A DNA stretch of 64,000 bases from Pseudonocardia sp. TRM90224 (GTDB taxonomy: Bacteria; Actinomycetota; Actinomycetes; Mycobacteriales; Pseudonocardiaceae). Of the stretch, positions 7,449 to 15,875 are shown in pieces (positions within the stretch are counted from its first letter, which is position 1; the number at the start of each line of letters is the position of its first letter). A program made the position numbers and the translations under genes. The notes below the pieces were generated by a model. That model had not been told where the DNA came from and did not search any database. It worked only from the letters and a program-made list of their open reading frames with translations. The stretch lies in the NCBI RefSeq assembly GCF_021245725.1, contig NZ_JAJGSX010000001.1:496001-560000 (forward strand), read 5' to 3'.

Positions 7449-9422
7449 TCAGCCGAGCCCGCGCACGACACCTTCTGCCGTGCCGTACATCGAACGGACC
7501 GTCCGGCCGTCGTGGAACTCGCCGATCGCCGTCATCTCCCACGACGCCCCGAACCGGCGCAAGACGCTCATGACGACGCCAGTGCGCGGCTGCGACTCGG
7601 TGAGGTCGAACCGGGCGATCTCCGCACCGGTGTCGAGGTCGACGAGCCGGCAGGACGCCCTGGCGACGGCCGTGAACTTCTGCCCGCCGAACGAGTTCAC
7701 CACGAAAACGACCGCGGCGACATCCGGCGCGAGCGCGGTCAGGTCGACGGTGATCTGCTCGTCGTCGCCCTCACCGTGCCCGGTCAGGTTGTCACCGGAG
7801 TGCTTGATCGCGCCGCCGCACGCGGCCTGGCTCAGGAACCACGCGGAGTCGACCTTCTTGCCGTTGGCGCCGATCACGATCGCGGAGGCGTCGAGGTCGA
7901 TGCTGCGGCCGGTGTCGGCGGGATCCCAACCGAGACCCATCGCGACCCTGCGCAACGCGGGCGCGCCGCCCTTCGTCAGCGAGACGGTCTGCCGCTTCGC
8001 GAGCGACACCTTGCCCGGCTTGTCGAGCGTGACCTTCTCCAGGCTGACCGGCTGGGGTCCTGCCGCCTGAGGAGCTGCAGCTGGCGGCGCTGCTGCTGGA
8101 GACGCCGATTCAGGGGCCGGGGGCGGCGGCCACGGGGCGGCAGGCATCGGCGACTGGGGCATCGGCGGCTGGGGCATCGGCGGCTGGGGCATCGGCGGCT
8201 GGGGCATCGGCGGCGAGGTCGGCGCGAGGTTCTGCGGGACGGGCGGCGGTGGTTGCTGCGGCGGCCCCCACGCACCCGGCTGCTGCGGCGCGGCGGGCCA
8301 CGCCGGCGGCGCGAGCGGCTGCTGGGTCGGCTGCTGGTGCGGGGGCAGCTGGTTCCACCACTCCGGCGGAGGCGGCGGTTGCTGCGGCGGCTGGGACGGC
8401 TGAGGTGTCCAGCCCTGCGGGGCGGGCCACTGGCCGGGCGGCGCGGGCGGGACGGGTGGCGGGGCCGGCTGCTGACCGCCCTGCCACGGCTGCTGCGGCT
8501 GTTGGGGGCCGGGCGCGGGCCACTGCTGGGGAGGCGCCTGTGGATGGGGCTGTGGATGGTTCTGTGGATACGCCTGGTGAGGAGGTTGTGGATGGGGCTG
8601 CGGGTACGGCTGGGGCCACTGTGGTTGCTGGCCGGGAGGCGCCGGGTTCCACTGCTGCGGACCCTGCGGCTGGGGCTGCGGGAACGGCTGCTGCGGGTTC
8701 GGCGGCTGCTGGGGCCAGGGCGGGGCAGCGGCCGCAGGCTGTTGGGGGACGGGCCACTGACCGGGCGACGGCGCCGGCGCGGGCCAGCCCGAATGCGCCG
8801 GCGGCGGGGGCGGCGTGCCCTGCCACGCCGGTTGCCCGACCGTCGGCTGGTCGTGCGGCAGATCAGCGGGCGGCGCCGGCGGCGCAGGCACGGCGTTCGC
8901 GACCGTGGGCTGGTCGCCGCCCGCCTCCTCGTCGGCGAGACCGTCGACCGTCACGCCGAAATCGGTCGCGATCCCACCGAGCCCGTCGGCGTACCCCTGC
9001 CCGACCGCCCGCACCTTCCACTGGCCGTTGCGGCGGTACACGTCCACGCACAGCAACGCCGTCTCCGCACCGAGCCCGTCGGGAACGAACTCGGCGACCC
9101 GCTCCCCCGCAACTGTCACGTCGAGGCGCAACCCACCGAGCGCGCCGAACGTCGCAGGCCCGCGCCCGTCGAGGCTCGCGGCGACGGTCACCTGCTCGAT
9201 CGCGGCGTCCACCGCCGACGGATCGATGTCCACGCCGTCGGGCAGGTAGCGCACGCCAGGAGCCGCCGGCTGGTTGTAGAAGACGAAGTCGGCGTCGCCA
9301 CGGACCTTCCCGTTGCCGGCGAGCAGCAGGGCCGATACGTCGACCGGGGCGCTCGCGGCGACCCGCACCGCGACCGGACCGGGCGGGAGAGGCGCATTGG
9401 CGCCCTTGGGGAGGGTCTGCAC
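7449..9422 (-). CDS. Two-domain TerD-family stress protein with long Pro/Gln/Trp-rich linker
   Basis: A 657-residue protein with a TerD (tellurium/stress resistance, Ca-binding) domain at each end. The N-terminal domain covers residues 1-165. The C-terminal one covers about 465-657 and opens with TVSLTKGGAPALRRVAMGLGWD-like sequence. About 295 residues of Pro, Gln, Gly and Trp separate them, including five near-identical PMPQPP units encoded by tandem 15-bp DNA repeats (8158-8217). GTG 9422 is chosen because AGGA lies 8-9 nt upstream and because the longer frame would read through palindrome A3. TerD proteins act in phage, oxidative and tellurite stress at the membrane or in the cytosol. No other ter gene is nearby. 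Confidence 0.85.
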   Translation of the reverse strand: MQTLPKGANAPLPPGPVAVRVAASAPVDVSALLLAGNGKVRGDADFVFYNQPAAPGVRYLPDGVDIDPSAVDAAIEQVTVAASLDGRGPATFGALGGLRLDVTVAGERVAEFVPDGLGAETALLCVDVYRRNGQWKVRAVGQGYADGLGGIATDFGVTVDGLADEEAGGDQPTVANAVPAPPAPPADLPHDQPTVGQPAWQGTPPPPPAHSGWPAPAPSPGQWPVPQQPAAAAPPWPQQPPNPQQPFPQPQPQGPQQWNPAPPGQQPQWPQPYPQPHPQPPHQAYPQNHPQPHPQAPPQQWPAPGPQQPQQPWQGGQQPAPPPVPPAPPGQWPAPQGWTPQPSQPPQQPPPPPEWWNQLPPHQQPTQQPLAPPAWPAAPQQPGAWGPPQQPPPPVPQNLAPTSPPMPQPPMPQPPMPQPPMPQSPMPAAPWPPPPAPESASPAAAPPAAAPQAAGPQPVSLEKVTLDKPGKVSLAKRQTVSLTKGGAPALRRVAMGLGWDPADTGRSIDLDASAIVIGANGKKVDSAWFLSQAACGGAIKHSGDNLTGHGEGDDEQITVDLTALAPDVAAVVFVVNSFGGQKFTAVARASCRLVDLDTGAEIARFDLTESQPRTGVVMSVLRRFGASWEMTAIGEFHDGRTVRSMYGTAEGVVRGLG

Positions 9423-9483
9423 GGTCGCGATCCTGCCAGCGGGTGAATCGGCTACAGCGCGAAGCCCCCGAAGTCCCGACGAG

Positions 9484-9515
9484 GGCAGCAAAGCCACTTT
9501 CCGGCCCCACAGGGC
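9484..9515. repeat. Family B palindrome, half copy
   Basis: Only the left half of a family B element is present: GGGCAGCAAAGCCACTTTCC followed by GGCCCCACAGGGC. The right arm is missing. It stands directly beside the intact family A copy at 9528-9598, upstream of the TerD gene. Confidence 0.8.
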
Positions 9516-9527
9516 ACGCACGACACC

Positions 9528-9598
9528 GAAGCTCCCCACCGTTTTGGGCACATGCGCGCGTTTTCGGCGCGCATCCACCCAAAACGGTGGGGAGCTTC
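9528..9598. repeat. Family A palindrome, copy A3
   Basis: Perfect 21-bp outer arms, 9528-9548 and 9578-9598. The inner half-arms differ (GGCACATGCGCGC left, GGTGGATGCGCGC right). It lies 11 bp past the stop codon of the small minus-strand gene ending at 9610. Confidence 0.9.
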
Positions 9599-9609
9599 GG
9601 CACGGTCCG

Positions 9610-9816
9610 CTACGTCCCGCGAACGGCGTCCGCCCGCCACGCGAGCAGCATGCGCACCAGCGGGTCCTCGGAGTCCTTGACGCGGCCGCCCCGCACGGCC
9701 TCGATCAGCATGTCGTCAGAGTGGACGCGCTCCTGCTCCGCGGCATCCCGCTGCAGCGGGATGGCCTGCCGGAGCGCGCTGGGGTTCAGCGCGTGCATCC
9801 GGTCCGAAAAGGCCAT
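9610..9816 (-). CDS. Small protein resembling the sigma-binding region of anti-sigma factor RsdA
   Basis: A 68-residue cytosolic protein, strongly charged, with no membrane segment. Its second half (DDMLIEAVRGG, then EDPLVRMLLAWR) resembles the short sigma-D-binding helix pair of mycobacterial RsdA, where a leucine-rich helix is followed by an acidic patch, DPL and LLxxWR. It lacks the transmembrane and extracellular parts of RsdA, so it could be a stand-alone binding peptide, or the resemblance may be chance. It is divergent from menE and is followed by palindrome A3. Coding status is supported by third-position GC bias and clean boundaries. Confidence 0.5.
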   Translation of the reverse strand: MAFSDRMHALNPSALRQAIPLQRDAAEQERVHSDDMLIEAVRGGRVKDSEDPLVRMLLAWRADAVRGT

Positions 9817-9965
9817 ACCTGATCATCCCCAAAGGACGGACCTCGCACACCGATCGTTCAGGTGACAACCAACGTGCAGTTCCGTCACGTCGTGTCATCG
9901 GAGTACCCGTTCGGGGTGACCGATGAAACACTGCCGCGCTGGTCGGGGAGGCATAGTGTCGTTCC

Positions 9966-11117
9966 GTGCGTCCAGTTGCCTGCACTGTGGACGGCTCGCC
10001 CGAGCGGGTCGCCGATCTCGTGCTGGCCGTCGAACGCGCACTCGCGGGCGGCCCACCCGTCCGTCCCGCAGCCCGTTCCGTATCACAAGGCGACGCCGAA
10101 CCGGTGCCGTCGGCACCGCCCGGCACGGCGGTTGTGCTCGCCACGTCCGGCTCGACGGGCACCCCGAAGCTCGTCGCCATCAGCACCGCCGCGCTGCGCG
10201 CCTCCGCCGCGGCGACGGCCGCCCGGATCGGCGGCCCGGCGCGCTGGCTGCTCGCGCTCCCCGCGGAGTACGTCGCCGGCGTGCAGGTGATCGTCAGGTC
10301 GCTGCTGGCCGGCACCGAGCCGCTGGCGCTCGATCTCCGCGGCGGTTTCCGCGCCGAGGCGTTCGCCGAGCGCACCGCCCGGCTGGGCGCCGGCCGCCGC
10401 TGCACCAGCCTCGTGCCCACCCAGCTGAGCCGGCTCATCGACCACGGCGGCGCCGGGCTCGACGCGCTGCGCAGCTACGACGCCGTGCTCATCGGGGGCG
10501 CCGCGCTGCCGTCCGCCTTGCGTGAGCGGGCGCTGGCCGCCGGCGCGCGGATCGTGACGACCTACGGGATGAGCGAGACGTCCGGCGGGTGCGTCTACGA
10601 CGGCATCCCACTGGACGGCGTCACGGTCGACATCGAGCCCGACGGCCGGATCCTGCTCGGCGGCCCCACGCTGGCCAGCGGGTACGTCGGTCGGCCCGCC
10701 GAGACCGCGGCCGCGTTCGTCGACGGCCGGTTCCGCACCGGCGACATCGGCCTGTGGGACGAGGACAGGCTGCAGGTGCTCGGCCGCGCCGACGACGTCA
10801 TCGTGACGGGCGGGGAGAAGGTCGCGCCCTCCGTGGTCGAGCGGGTGCTCGCCGAGCAGCCCGGCGTCGAGGCGGTCTGCGTGACCGGACTGCCCGACGA
10901 GGAGTGGGGGCAGGTCGTCGCCGCTGCCGTGGTCTGCAATGACATGGACGCTGCGTGGTCCGAGCGGCTGCGCGCCGCGGTCCGCGCCGAGCTGGGCCGG
11001 GCCGCCGTGCCGCGCCGCATCGCGCCGGTCGACGAGATCCCGCTTCGTGGCACCGGGAAGCCCGACCGCGAGGCCGTTACCCGGATGCTCTGCGGTCTAC
11101 CCACGCCTATCAGGTGA
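9966..11117 (+). CDS. menE: O-succinylbenzoate-CoA ligase
   Basis: A 383-residue adenylate-forming enzyme of the short MenE type, activating o-succinylbenzoate to its CoA thioester in menaquinone synthesis. Motifs: P-loop TSGSTGTPK (60-68), YGMSET near 200, TGDIG, the hinge GRADDVIVTGGEKV, and the C-terminal catalytic Lys in GTGKPDRE. The length is short for acyl-CoA synthetases but normal for actinobacterial MenE. It starts at GTG 9966. menA lies 1.4 kb downstream on the same strand, which supports the pathway assignment. Confidence 0.93.
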   Translation: MRPVACTVDGSPERVADLVLAVERALAGGPPVRPAARSVSQGDAEPVPSAPPGTAVVLATSGSTGTPKLVAISTAALRASAAATAARIGGPARWLLALPAEYVAGVQVIVRSLLAGTEPLALDLRGGFRAEAFAERTARLGAGRRCTSLVPTQLSRLIDHGGAGLDALRSYDAVLIGGAALPSALRERALAAGARIVTTYGMSETSGGCVYDGIPLDGVTVDIEPDGRILLGGPTLASGYVGRPAETAAAFVDGRFRTGDIGLWDEDRLQVLGRADDVIVTGGEKVAPSVVERVLAEQPGVEAVCVTGLPDEEWGQVVAAAVVCNDMDAAWSERLRAAVRAELGRAAVPRRIAPVDEIPLRGTGKPDREAVTRMLCGLPTPIR

Positions 11118-11234
11118 CTTCTCGCTACACCCCTTCGTGGCCGTCACTCTGCGTTGATTGACCACTACAGATTCATTCGATGTGCTGCGCCCCACACGAA
11201 ACTCCTGTCACATCCGTAACACGGGGAGCAATAC

Positions 11235-12458
11235 ATGCGGATCAGGCTGCGCACAGCGGGGCTGCTCGCGATCGCGGGCACGCTCGCGACGGGCAGCTTC
11301 TCGCCGGCGGCCGCCGAGACTGCCGCGACGACGAGCTGGTCGCCCGATCTCGGTGCGGGAGAGGCGGCCGGCATCTCCGTCGTGGCCGGCGCGGCGACGC
11401 TCGACCCGGACGACACCTACCTCGCTCCTGTCGACGACGGGACGCACGCGGAAGGCGATCCTGCCGCCGCGTCGACCGGGCTGCTCACCCTGCCGGCGCA
11501 GCAGCTCGCGCGCGCGACCGACCGCGTGCGGGCGAGCATCGGCGGCGACGTCCCCCCGGGCACGTCGGCCGTCGTGGACATCAGGGGAAAGCGCCAACTC
11601 GGCGGCTGGACGGAGTGGGTGCCGGTCGCGAACGATGCCGTCGCGCAGCTCCCGGAGCCGTCGTCGCGGGTGCAGGGCAGGCTCGTGCTCACGGGCGACG
11701 GCGCCGCGATGCCAACCGTCCGCGACGTGACGCTGACGGCGATCGAGTCGGAACGGGCACGATCGGAGGCGCCCACCCCCGCGAAGGAGATGCTGAACTA
11801 CCGCGTCTTCGCCACCCGCGAAGGTCTCGCGGGCGGCCGGACGGCGAACGGGCACACGATCGCCGAGCGGGACCACTTCGTCGCGCTGCCGTCGCGCCGC
11901 GCGCTGGCGCCGCGCAACACCAGCGACTATTCCGTGAAGGTCTGCGCACCCACCGGTCGGTGCGCGTTCGCGCCGGTGTGGGACGTCGGGCCGTGGAACA
12001 CCCGCGACGACTACTGGAACCCGCCGGGCCAGCGCCAGGAGTGGGGCGACCTTCCACAGGGCCTTCCACAGGCGCAGGCGGCGTTCGACGACGGGCACAA
12101 CGGGGGGCGCGACCAGTACGACCGCGAGGTCAAGAACCCCGCAGGAATCGACCTCGGCGACGGCCTGTTCTGGGACGCGCTCGGGCTGAAGAACAACGCG
12201 TGGGTGACTGTGGACTACCTGTGGACAGGCCCCTTGCGCTTGTCGAAGGTGGCCGGCGAGGAGCCGGTCGACGTGCTTGCCGCCCCAGACGCCGCGGCAA
12301 AGGTCGTCGGTGTCGCAGCGGCGAAGGCCGCCGTGCCCGTGGAATGCCTGCTGACCTCCGCGGCCGGGAAGTGGCTGCGGATCGGCACCGACCAGTACGT
12401 GGCCGCCGAGGCCGTGCCCGACGCGGGCGACGTCGAAGTCTGCAACGCCGCCGCCTGA
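11235..12458 (+). CDS. Secreted protein with C-terminal SH3-like segment
   Basis: A 407-residue exported protein. Residues 1-27 form a Sec signal peptide ending in AAA. The central part (about 185-320) contains TANGHTIAERDHFVALPSRR and the Trp-rich VWDVGPWNTRDDYWN, a combination seen in actinobacterial secreted proteins with a double-psi-barrel-like core. Residues about 335-400 look like a bacterial SH3 segment (VDVLAAPDAAAKVVG, KWLRIGTDQYV), which suggests a cell-wall location. No catalytic residues can be assigned. GGGGAGC lies 6-12 nt before ATG 11235. It sits between menE and menA but is not part of menaquinone synthesis. Confidence 0.8.
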   Translation: MRIRLRTAGLLAIAGTLATGSFSPAAAETAATTSWSPDLGAGEAAGISVVAGAATLDPDDTYLAPVDDGTHAEGDPAAASTGLLTLPAQQLARATDRVRASIGGDVPPGTSAVVDIRGKRQLGGWTEWVPVANDAVAQLPEPSSRVQGRLVLTGDGAAMPTVRDVTLTAIESERARSEAPTPAKEMLNYRVFATREGLAGGRTANGHTIAERDHFVALPSRRALAPRNTSDYSVKVCAPTGRCAFAPVWDVGPWNTRDDYWNPPGQRQEWGDLPQGLPQAQAAFDDGHNGGRDQYDREVKNPAGIDLGDGLFWDALGLKNNAWVTVDYLWTGPLRLSKVAGEEPVDVLAAPDAAAKVVGVAAAKAAVPVECLLTSAAGKWLRIGTDQYVAAEAVPDAGDVEVCNAAA

Positions 12459-12466
12459 CGCCGAAA

Positions 12467-12533
12467 GTTCCCCACCGTTTTGCCAACCTGCAGACCTTCG
12501 AGGGTGTGCGAGTTGGCAAAACGGTGGGGAAGT
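12467..12533. repeat. Family A palindrome, copy A4
   Basis: Perfect 19-bp arms, 12469-12487 and 12512-12530, of half-type beta (CCAAC after the core). It begins 8 bp after the stop codon of the secreted-protein gene and ends about 20 bp before menA. Confidence 0.92.
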
Positions 12534-12553
12534 CCATGGCATAGCGTTGGGTT

Positions 12554-13435
12554 GTGGCGACTGTGGCGCAGTGGGTCGAGGGGGCGCGTCCGCGCACCAT
12601 GCCGACCGCGATCTCCCCTGTTCTCGTAGGTACCGGCGCGGCGATCGGCGCCGGGGTGATCGCGCCGGGACGGGCGCTGCTCGCGCTGGTCGTCTCCGTC
12701 GCGCTGGTGGTCGGCGTCAACTTCGCGAACGACTACTCCGACGGCATCCGCGGCACCGACGACGACAGGGTCGGCCCGCTGCGCCTCGTCGGGTCGCGGC
12801 TCGCGACGCCGACGGCCGTGCGCAACGCCGCCTTCATCAGCTTCTCGGTCGCGGGGTTGGCCGGGCTGACGCTGGTCTCGCTGAGCCGGCAGTGGTGGCT
12901 GATCGCCGTCGGGCTGCTGTGCGTCGCGGGCGCGTGGTTCTACACCGGCGGCAAGCGCCCCTACGGTTACGCGGGGTTCGGCGAGGTCGCGGTGTTCGCC
13001 TTCTTCGGGCCGATCGGCGTGCTCGGCACGGTGCTCACGCAGAGCGGGACGCCGGGTGCGCTCGCGATCCTCGCCGCGGTCGGGGTCGGCGTGCTGACCT
13101 GCGCCGTGCTGGTGGCGAACAACCTGCGTGACATCCCGACCGACACCGTCGTCGGAAAGCGCACCCTCGGTGTGATCCTCGGCGAGGCCGACACCCGCAA
13201 GCTCTACGCGGCCATCGTCGCGCTGCCGTTCGTGCTCGGCGTGCTCGGTGCGCTGCGCAGCTGGCCGCTGCTGCTGGGCCTGCTGGCGCTGCCCCTCGCG
13301 ATCGTGCTGATCCGGATCGTGCTCAAGGGCGCGCAGGGCCGCGACCTGATCCCGGTGCTGGTCAGGACGAGCCTGCTGCTGCTGATCTGGTCGGTGCTGA
13401 CGGCCGTCGGGCTGGCGCTGGGCGCCTACCTCTGA
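12554..13435 (+). CDS. menA: 1,4-dihydroxy-2-naphthoate polyprenyltransferase
   Basis: A 293-residue UbiA-family membrane prenyltransferase that attaches the isoprenoid tail in menaquinone synthesis. The first Asp-rich motif is NFANDYSDGIRGTDDD (56-71), the second lies near 190 (NNLRDIPTDT). Eight or nine hydrophobic helices are visible. It starts at GTG 12554; the family's opening VAQWVEGARPRTMPTAISP follows at once. It is convergent with the DUF4229 gene, with 3 bp between stops. Confidence 0.95.
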   Translation: MATVAQWVEGARPRTMPTAISPVLVGTGAAIGAGVIAPGRALLALVVSVALVVGVNFANDYSDGIRGTDDDRVGPLRLVGSRLATPTAVRNAAFISFSVAGLAGLTLVSLSRQWWLIAVGLLCVAGAWFYTGGKRPYGYAGFGEVAVFAFFGPIGVLGTVLTQSGTPGALAILAAVGVGVLTCAVLVANNLRDIPTDTVVGKRTLGVILGEADTRKLYAAIVALPFVLGVLGALRSWPLLLGLLALPLAIVLIRIVLKGAQGRDLIPVLVRTSLLLLIWSVLTAVGLALGAYL

Positions 13436-13438
13436 CCG

Positions 13439-13729
13439 TCAGGCCTGCGGCTCGTCCTCGCCGCGCAGCCGGGCGCGGAGCGCCGCCCGTTCGGCCGACC
13501 GCCGCTCGCCCGCTGCCGCGATGGCGGAATCGAGCCTGCCGCGCAGGCCGCGGAACAGCACCATCGAGAGCGGCAGTGCGACGACGAGCCCGATGAGCAG
13601 GGCGAGCAGGAAGGGCACGCCCGCGACGACCAGCACGCCGGTCACGACGGCGACGAGCCCGAGCCGCGCCAGTGCGTAGAGCGCGACAGCGGCGGGCAGG
13701 CCCATCTGCGTCGACGTGGACGAGGTCAT
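13439..13729 (-). CDS. DUF4229 small membrane protein
   Basis: A 96-residue protein with two hydrophobic segments (about 15-35 and 38-60) and a charged, Arg-rich C-terminus (SAERAALRARLRGEDE). This matches the DUF4229 family, which commonly sits beside menA in actinobacteria. ATG 13729 (MTSSTSTQMGLP) was chosen; the open frame extends 18 codons further but adds a non-conserved Arg/Ser stretch. Function unknown; membrane location is likely. Confidence 0.78.
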   Translation of the reverse strand: MTSSTSTQMGLPAAVALYALARLGLVAVVTGVLVVAGVPFLLALLIGLVVALPLSMVLFRGLRGRLDSAIAAAGERRSAERAALRARLRGEDEPQA

Positions 13730-13908
13730 GCCCCGAGGGTACGACGACCGCACCCGGACCGTGCACCAGCTCGACGAACGCACGCATGTCCGGTTCGTCC
13801 TTGAAGAGCCCTTTACCGAGACACAACCGTTCGAGTACCTGGGGTCCGAGGTGTCACGATGGCCCGAATGGCCCGTTCACATGCGGACCGCGAACGACGG
13901 AGGTCACC

Positions 13909-14133
13909 ATGTCAGTGTCGACCCACCAGAACGGCAGCGAACGGCTCCTGACACCCGGCGAGGTCGCGGCACTCTTCCGCGTCGACCCCAAGACTGTCAC
14001 ACGTTGGGCCTCTGCCGGTCGGATCGGTTCCATCCGCACCCCAGGTGGCCACCGCCGGTTCCGCGAGTCGGAGGTTCGCGGCATGCTCGCCGAGCTGACC
14101 AGCGAGGCGACGGCTCCCGTCAGCCGTGGGTGA
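13909..14133 (+). CDS. bldC: BldC-type MerR-like developmental regulator
   Basis: A 74-residue single-domain DNA-binding protein. The core LLTPGEVAALFRVDPKTVTR, followed by WA.AGRI.SIRTPGGHRRFRE.EV, is nearly identical to Streptomyces BldC, which binds direct repeats cooperatively as an asymmetric filament and controls the timing of development. It lacks an effector domain, as expected. GGAGGT lies 6-7 nt before ATG 13909. It is followed by a small membrane-protein gene 70 bp downstream. In a non-sporulating lineage its targets may differ. Confidence 0.95.
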   Translation: MSVSTHQNGSERLLTPGEVAALFRVDPKTVTRWASAGRIGSIRTPGGHRRFRESEVRGMLAELTSEATAPVSRG

Positions 14134-14203
14134 CGTCCGATAGATCGACTTCACCCCGGTTTGTCCTCGCTCCGCTAACCTCGTTGACGGAGGTGGTTCG
14201 GAG

Positions 14204-14419
14204 ATGGTGCTGTTCGTCATTGCGTTCCTCGGCGCCGCAATCATCGCGATCGTGCTGTGGAAGGCGATGAACACGGCCCGAGGCGAGATGCCGCTCCCGC
14301 CGCGCAGGCCGTCGAGCCCGCCCAGCAGGCCGCGGGTCAGCGGCCCCGACGACGATCCCGACTTCCTCCGCCAGCTCGACGAGCGGGTGAAGCGCAGGGA
14401 CGACCCGCCTGCCGGCTGA
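14204..14419 (+). CDS. Small single-pass membrane protein
   Basis: A 71-residue protein with one N-terminal transmembrane helix (about residues 2-20) and a Pro/Arg-rich cytosolic tail ending in an acidic/basic patch (DDDPDFLRQLDERVKRRDD). GGAGG lies about 11 nt before ATG 14204. It is in the position of a conserved companion downstream of bldC. It is not assigned to a family; function unknown. Confidence 0.72.
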   Translation: MVLFVIAFLGAAIIAIVLWKAMNTARGEMPLPPRRPSSPPSRPRVSGPDDDPDFLRQLDERVKRRDDPPAG

Positions 14420-14449
14420 CGTCCGATCGGGGCCCGATGAGGGCTCCGA

Positions 14450-15757
14450 TCAGGTGGTGTGCGCGCCCTCGAAGGCGTCCGCCACCGAGGCGGCCAGCTC
14501 GAGCAGGGCCATCCGGGTGCCCGGTTCCAGGCGGTCGAGGTCGACCTCGGCGCCTTCTTCGAGGTGCGCGTCGAACGGGATCTTCACCACCGCGCGGCAA
14601 CGAGCCGCGAAGTGCTCCGCCACCCGGTGCAGGTCGACCCCGCCGGACGAGCGGTGCACGCAGTTGATCACCGCGACCGAGTTCGCCACCAGGTCGCCGT
14701 GGCCGTGCGCGTCGAGCCAGTCCATCGTCGCCGAGGCGCTGCGCGCGCCGTCGATCGAACCGGACGAGACGATGATCAGCTGATCGGCCACCCCGAGCAC
14801 CCCGTACATCGCGGAGTGCATGAGCCCGGTCCCGCAGTCGGTCAGCACGATGTTGTAGAAGTGCTCCAGCAGGTTGACCGTGCGCCGGTAGTCCTCCTCG
14901 CTGAACGCCTCGGACACCGCCGGGTCCTGCTCGCTGGCCAGCACCTCCAGCCGCGAAGGGCCCTGTGACGTGTACGCGCGCACGTCCGTGTAGCGGCGCA
15001 CCCGTTGCGCGTCGCGCAGCAGGTGGCGCACGGTCGCGCTGGTCTCCAGCGGGATCTTCTGGCTCAGCGTGCCCCGGTCGGGGTTCGCGTCGACGGCCAC
15101 CACGCGGTCGCCGCGCAGCGACGCGAACGTCGCCCCGAGCGTTGCGGTCATCGTCGTCTTGCCGACGCCGCCCTTCAGGCTCAGCATCGCGATCTTGTAG
15201 CAGCCCAGCAGCGGCTGGTTGACCCGCGCGGTCAGCTCCCTGCGGCGGATCTCGGTGGGGCTCTCCCCCGGGTTGTAAAGGCGCCCGGAGAGCACGTAGA
15301 CGAGCCTGCGCCAACCGGACTGGGGCGGCCGCTTCGCCGGCCGGAGCAGGCGGGCCGACGACAGGTCGGGATCGGCCGGGAGCTCGCCGTCGCTGCGCGC
15401 GCGTTGCGCCTCCTGCGCGGCGACGGCCACCGGGTCGATCCAGCGTGCGGTGCCGCGCGGCGGTGTCCGCACGGGCGGCTCAGGCGCCGGCGCGACGTCC
15501 TCGATCGGCGGCGGGACCGCGTGCATCGGCGGCGCCGTGTCGTTTCCCGACGGCATCCGCTGCTCGGGGGCGACCGGCGAGATCGCCGCGGTCGGACCTT
15601 CGAGCGGTTCCGGATCCTCGCGCGGCTGCGGCGGACCGGCCGGTCGAGGGCGTGGACGCGACGAGCGCGTGGGGACAGCACCCCAGCGCTCACGGACGTA
15701 CCGACCGACCGAGCCGTCCGGGTAGTCCCGGTCGTTCTTCGGCTCACTCTGAGTCAT
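14450..15757 (-). CDS. MinD/ParA-like P-loop ATPase with Pro-rich N-terminus
   Basis: A 435-residue protein. Residues 1-140 are disordered and Pro/Arg-rich. Residues about 155-180 carry the actinobacterial signature LSGRLYNPGESPTEIRRREL. Then comes a MinD/ParA ATPase with deviant Walker A KGGVGKTT (195-202), VDANPDRGTL and DCGTGLMH. This layout matches the mycobacterial Rv0530/Rv3888c/EspI-like group linked to ESX secretion or polar processes. No ESX gene is nearby, and the conserved neighbour is ccsB. ATG 15757 has GGGAAG at about 7 nt; a longer frame to 15892 would overlap the ccsB stop. Confidence 0.85.
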   Translation of the reverse strand: MTQSEPKNDRDYPDGSVGRYVRERWGAVPTRSSRPRPRPAGPPQPREDPEPLEGPTAAISPVAPEQRMPSGNDTAPPMHAVPPPIEDVAPAPEPPVRTPPRGTARWIDPVAVAAQEAQRARSDGELPADPDLSSARLLRPAKRPPQSGWRRLVYVLSGRLYNPGESPTEIRRRELTARVNQPLLGCYKIAMLSLKGGVGKTTMTATLGATFASLRGDRVVAVDANPDRGTLSQKIPLETSATVRHLLRDAQRVRRYTDVRAYTSQGPSRLEVLASEQDPAVSEAFSEEDYRRTVNLLEHFYNIVLTDCGTGLMHSAMYGVLGVADQLIIVSSGSIDGARSASATMDWLDAHGHGDLVANSVAVINCVHRSSGGVDLHRVAEHFAARCRAVVKIPFDAHLEEGAEVDLDRLEPGTRMALLELAASVADAFEGAHTT

Positions 15758-15875
15758 CGATGCTTCCCGCCGAACCCGTCCCACTGACCGCTCAACCATC
15801 TCACGTGAGCCGACGGTAGTCGCGCGAGTGCTCCTGGTCGAGGCGCGGACGGGTGTCGGCTGGTCGGGCGGGGTG

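Noticed and set aside
8158..8217. Regular 15-bp repeats, considered as a CRISPR array
   Set aside because: Units are adjacent without spacers, lie in frame inside the TerD gene and encode PMPQPP.
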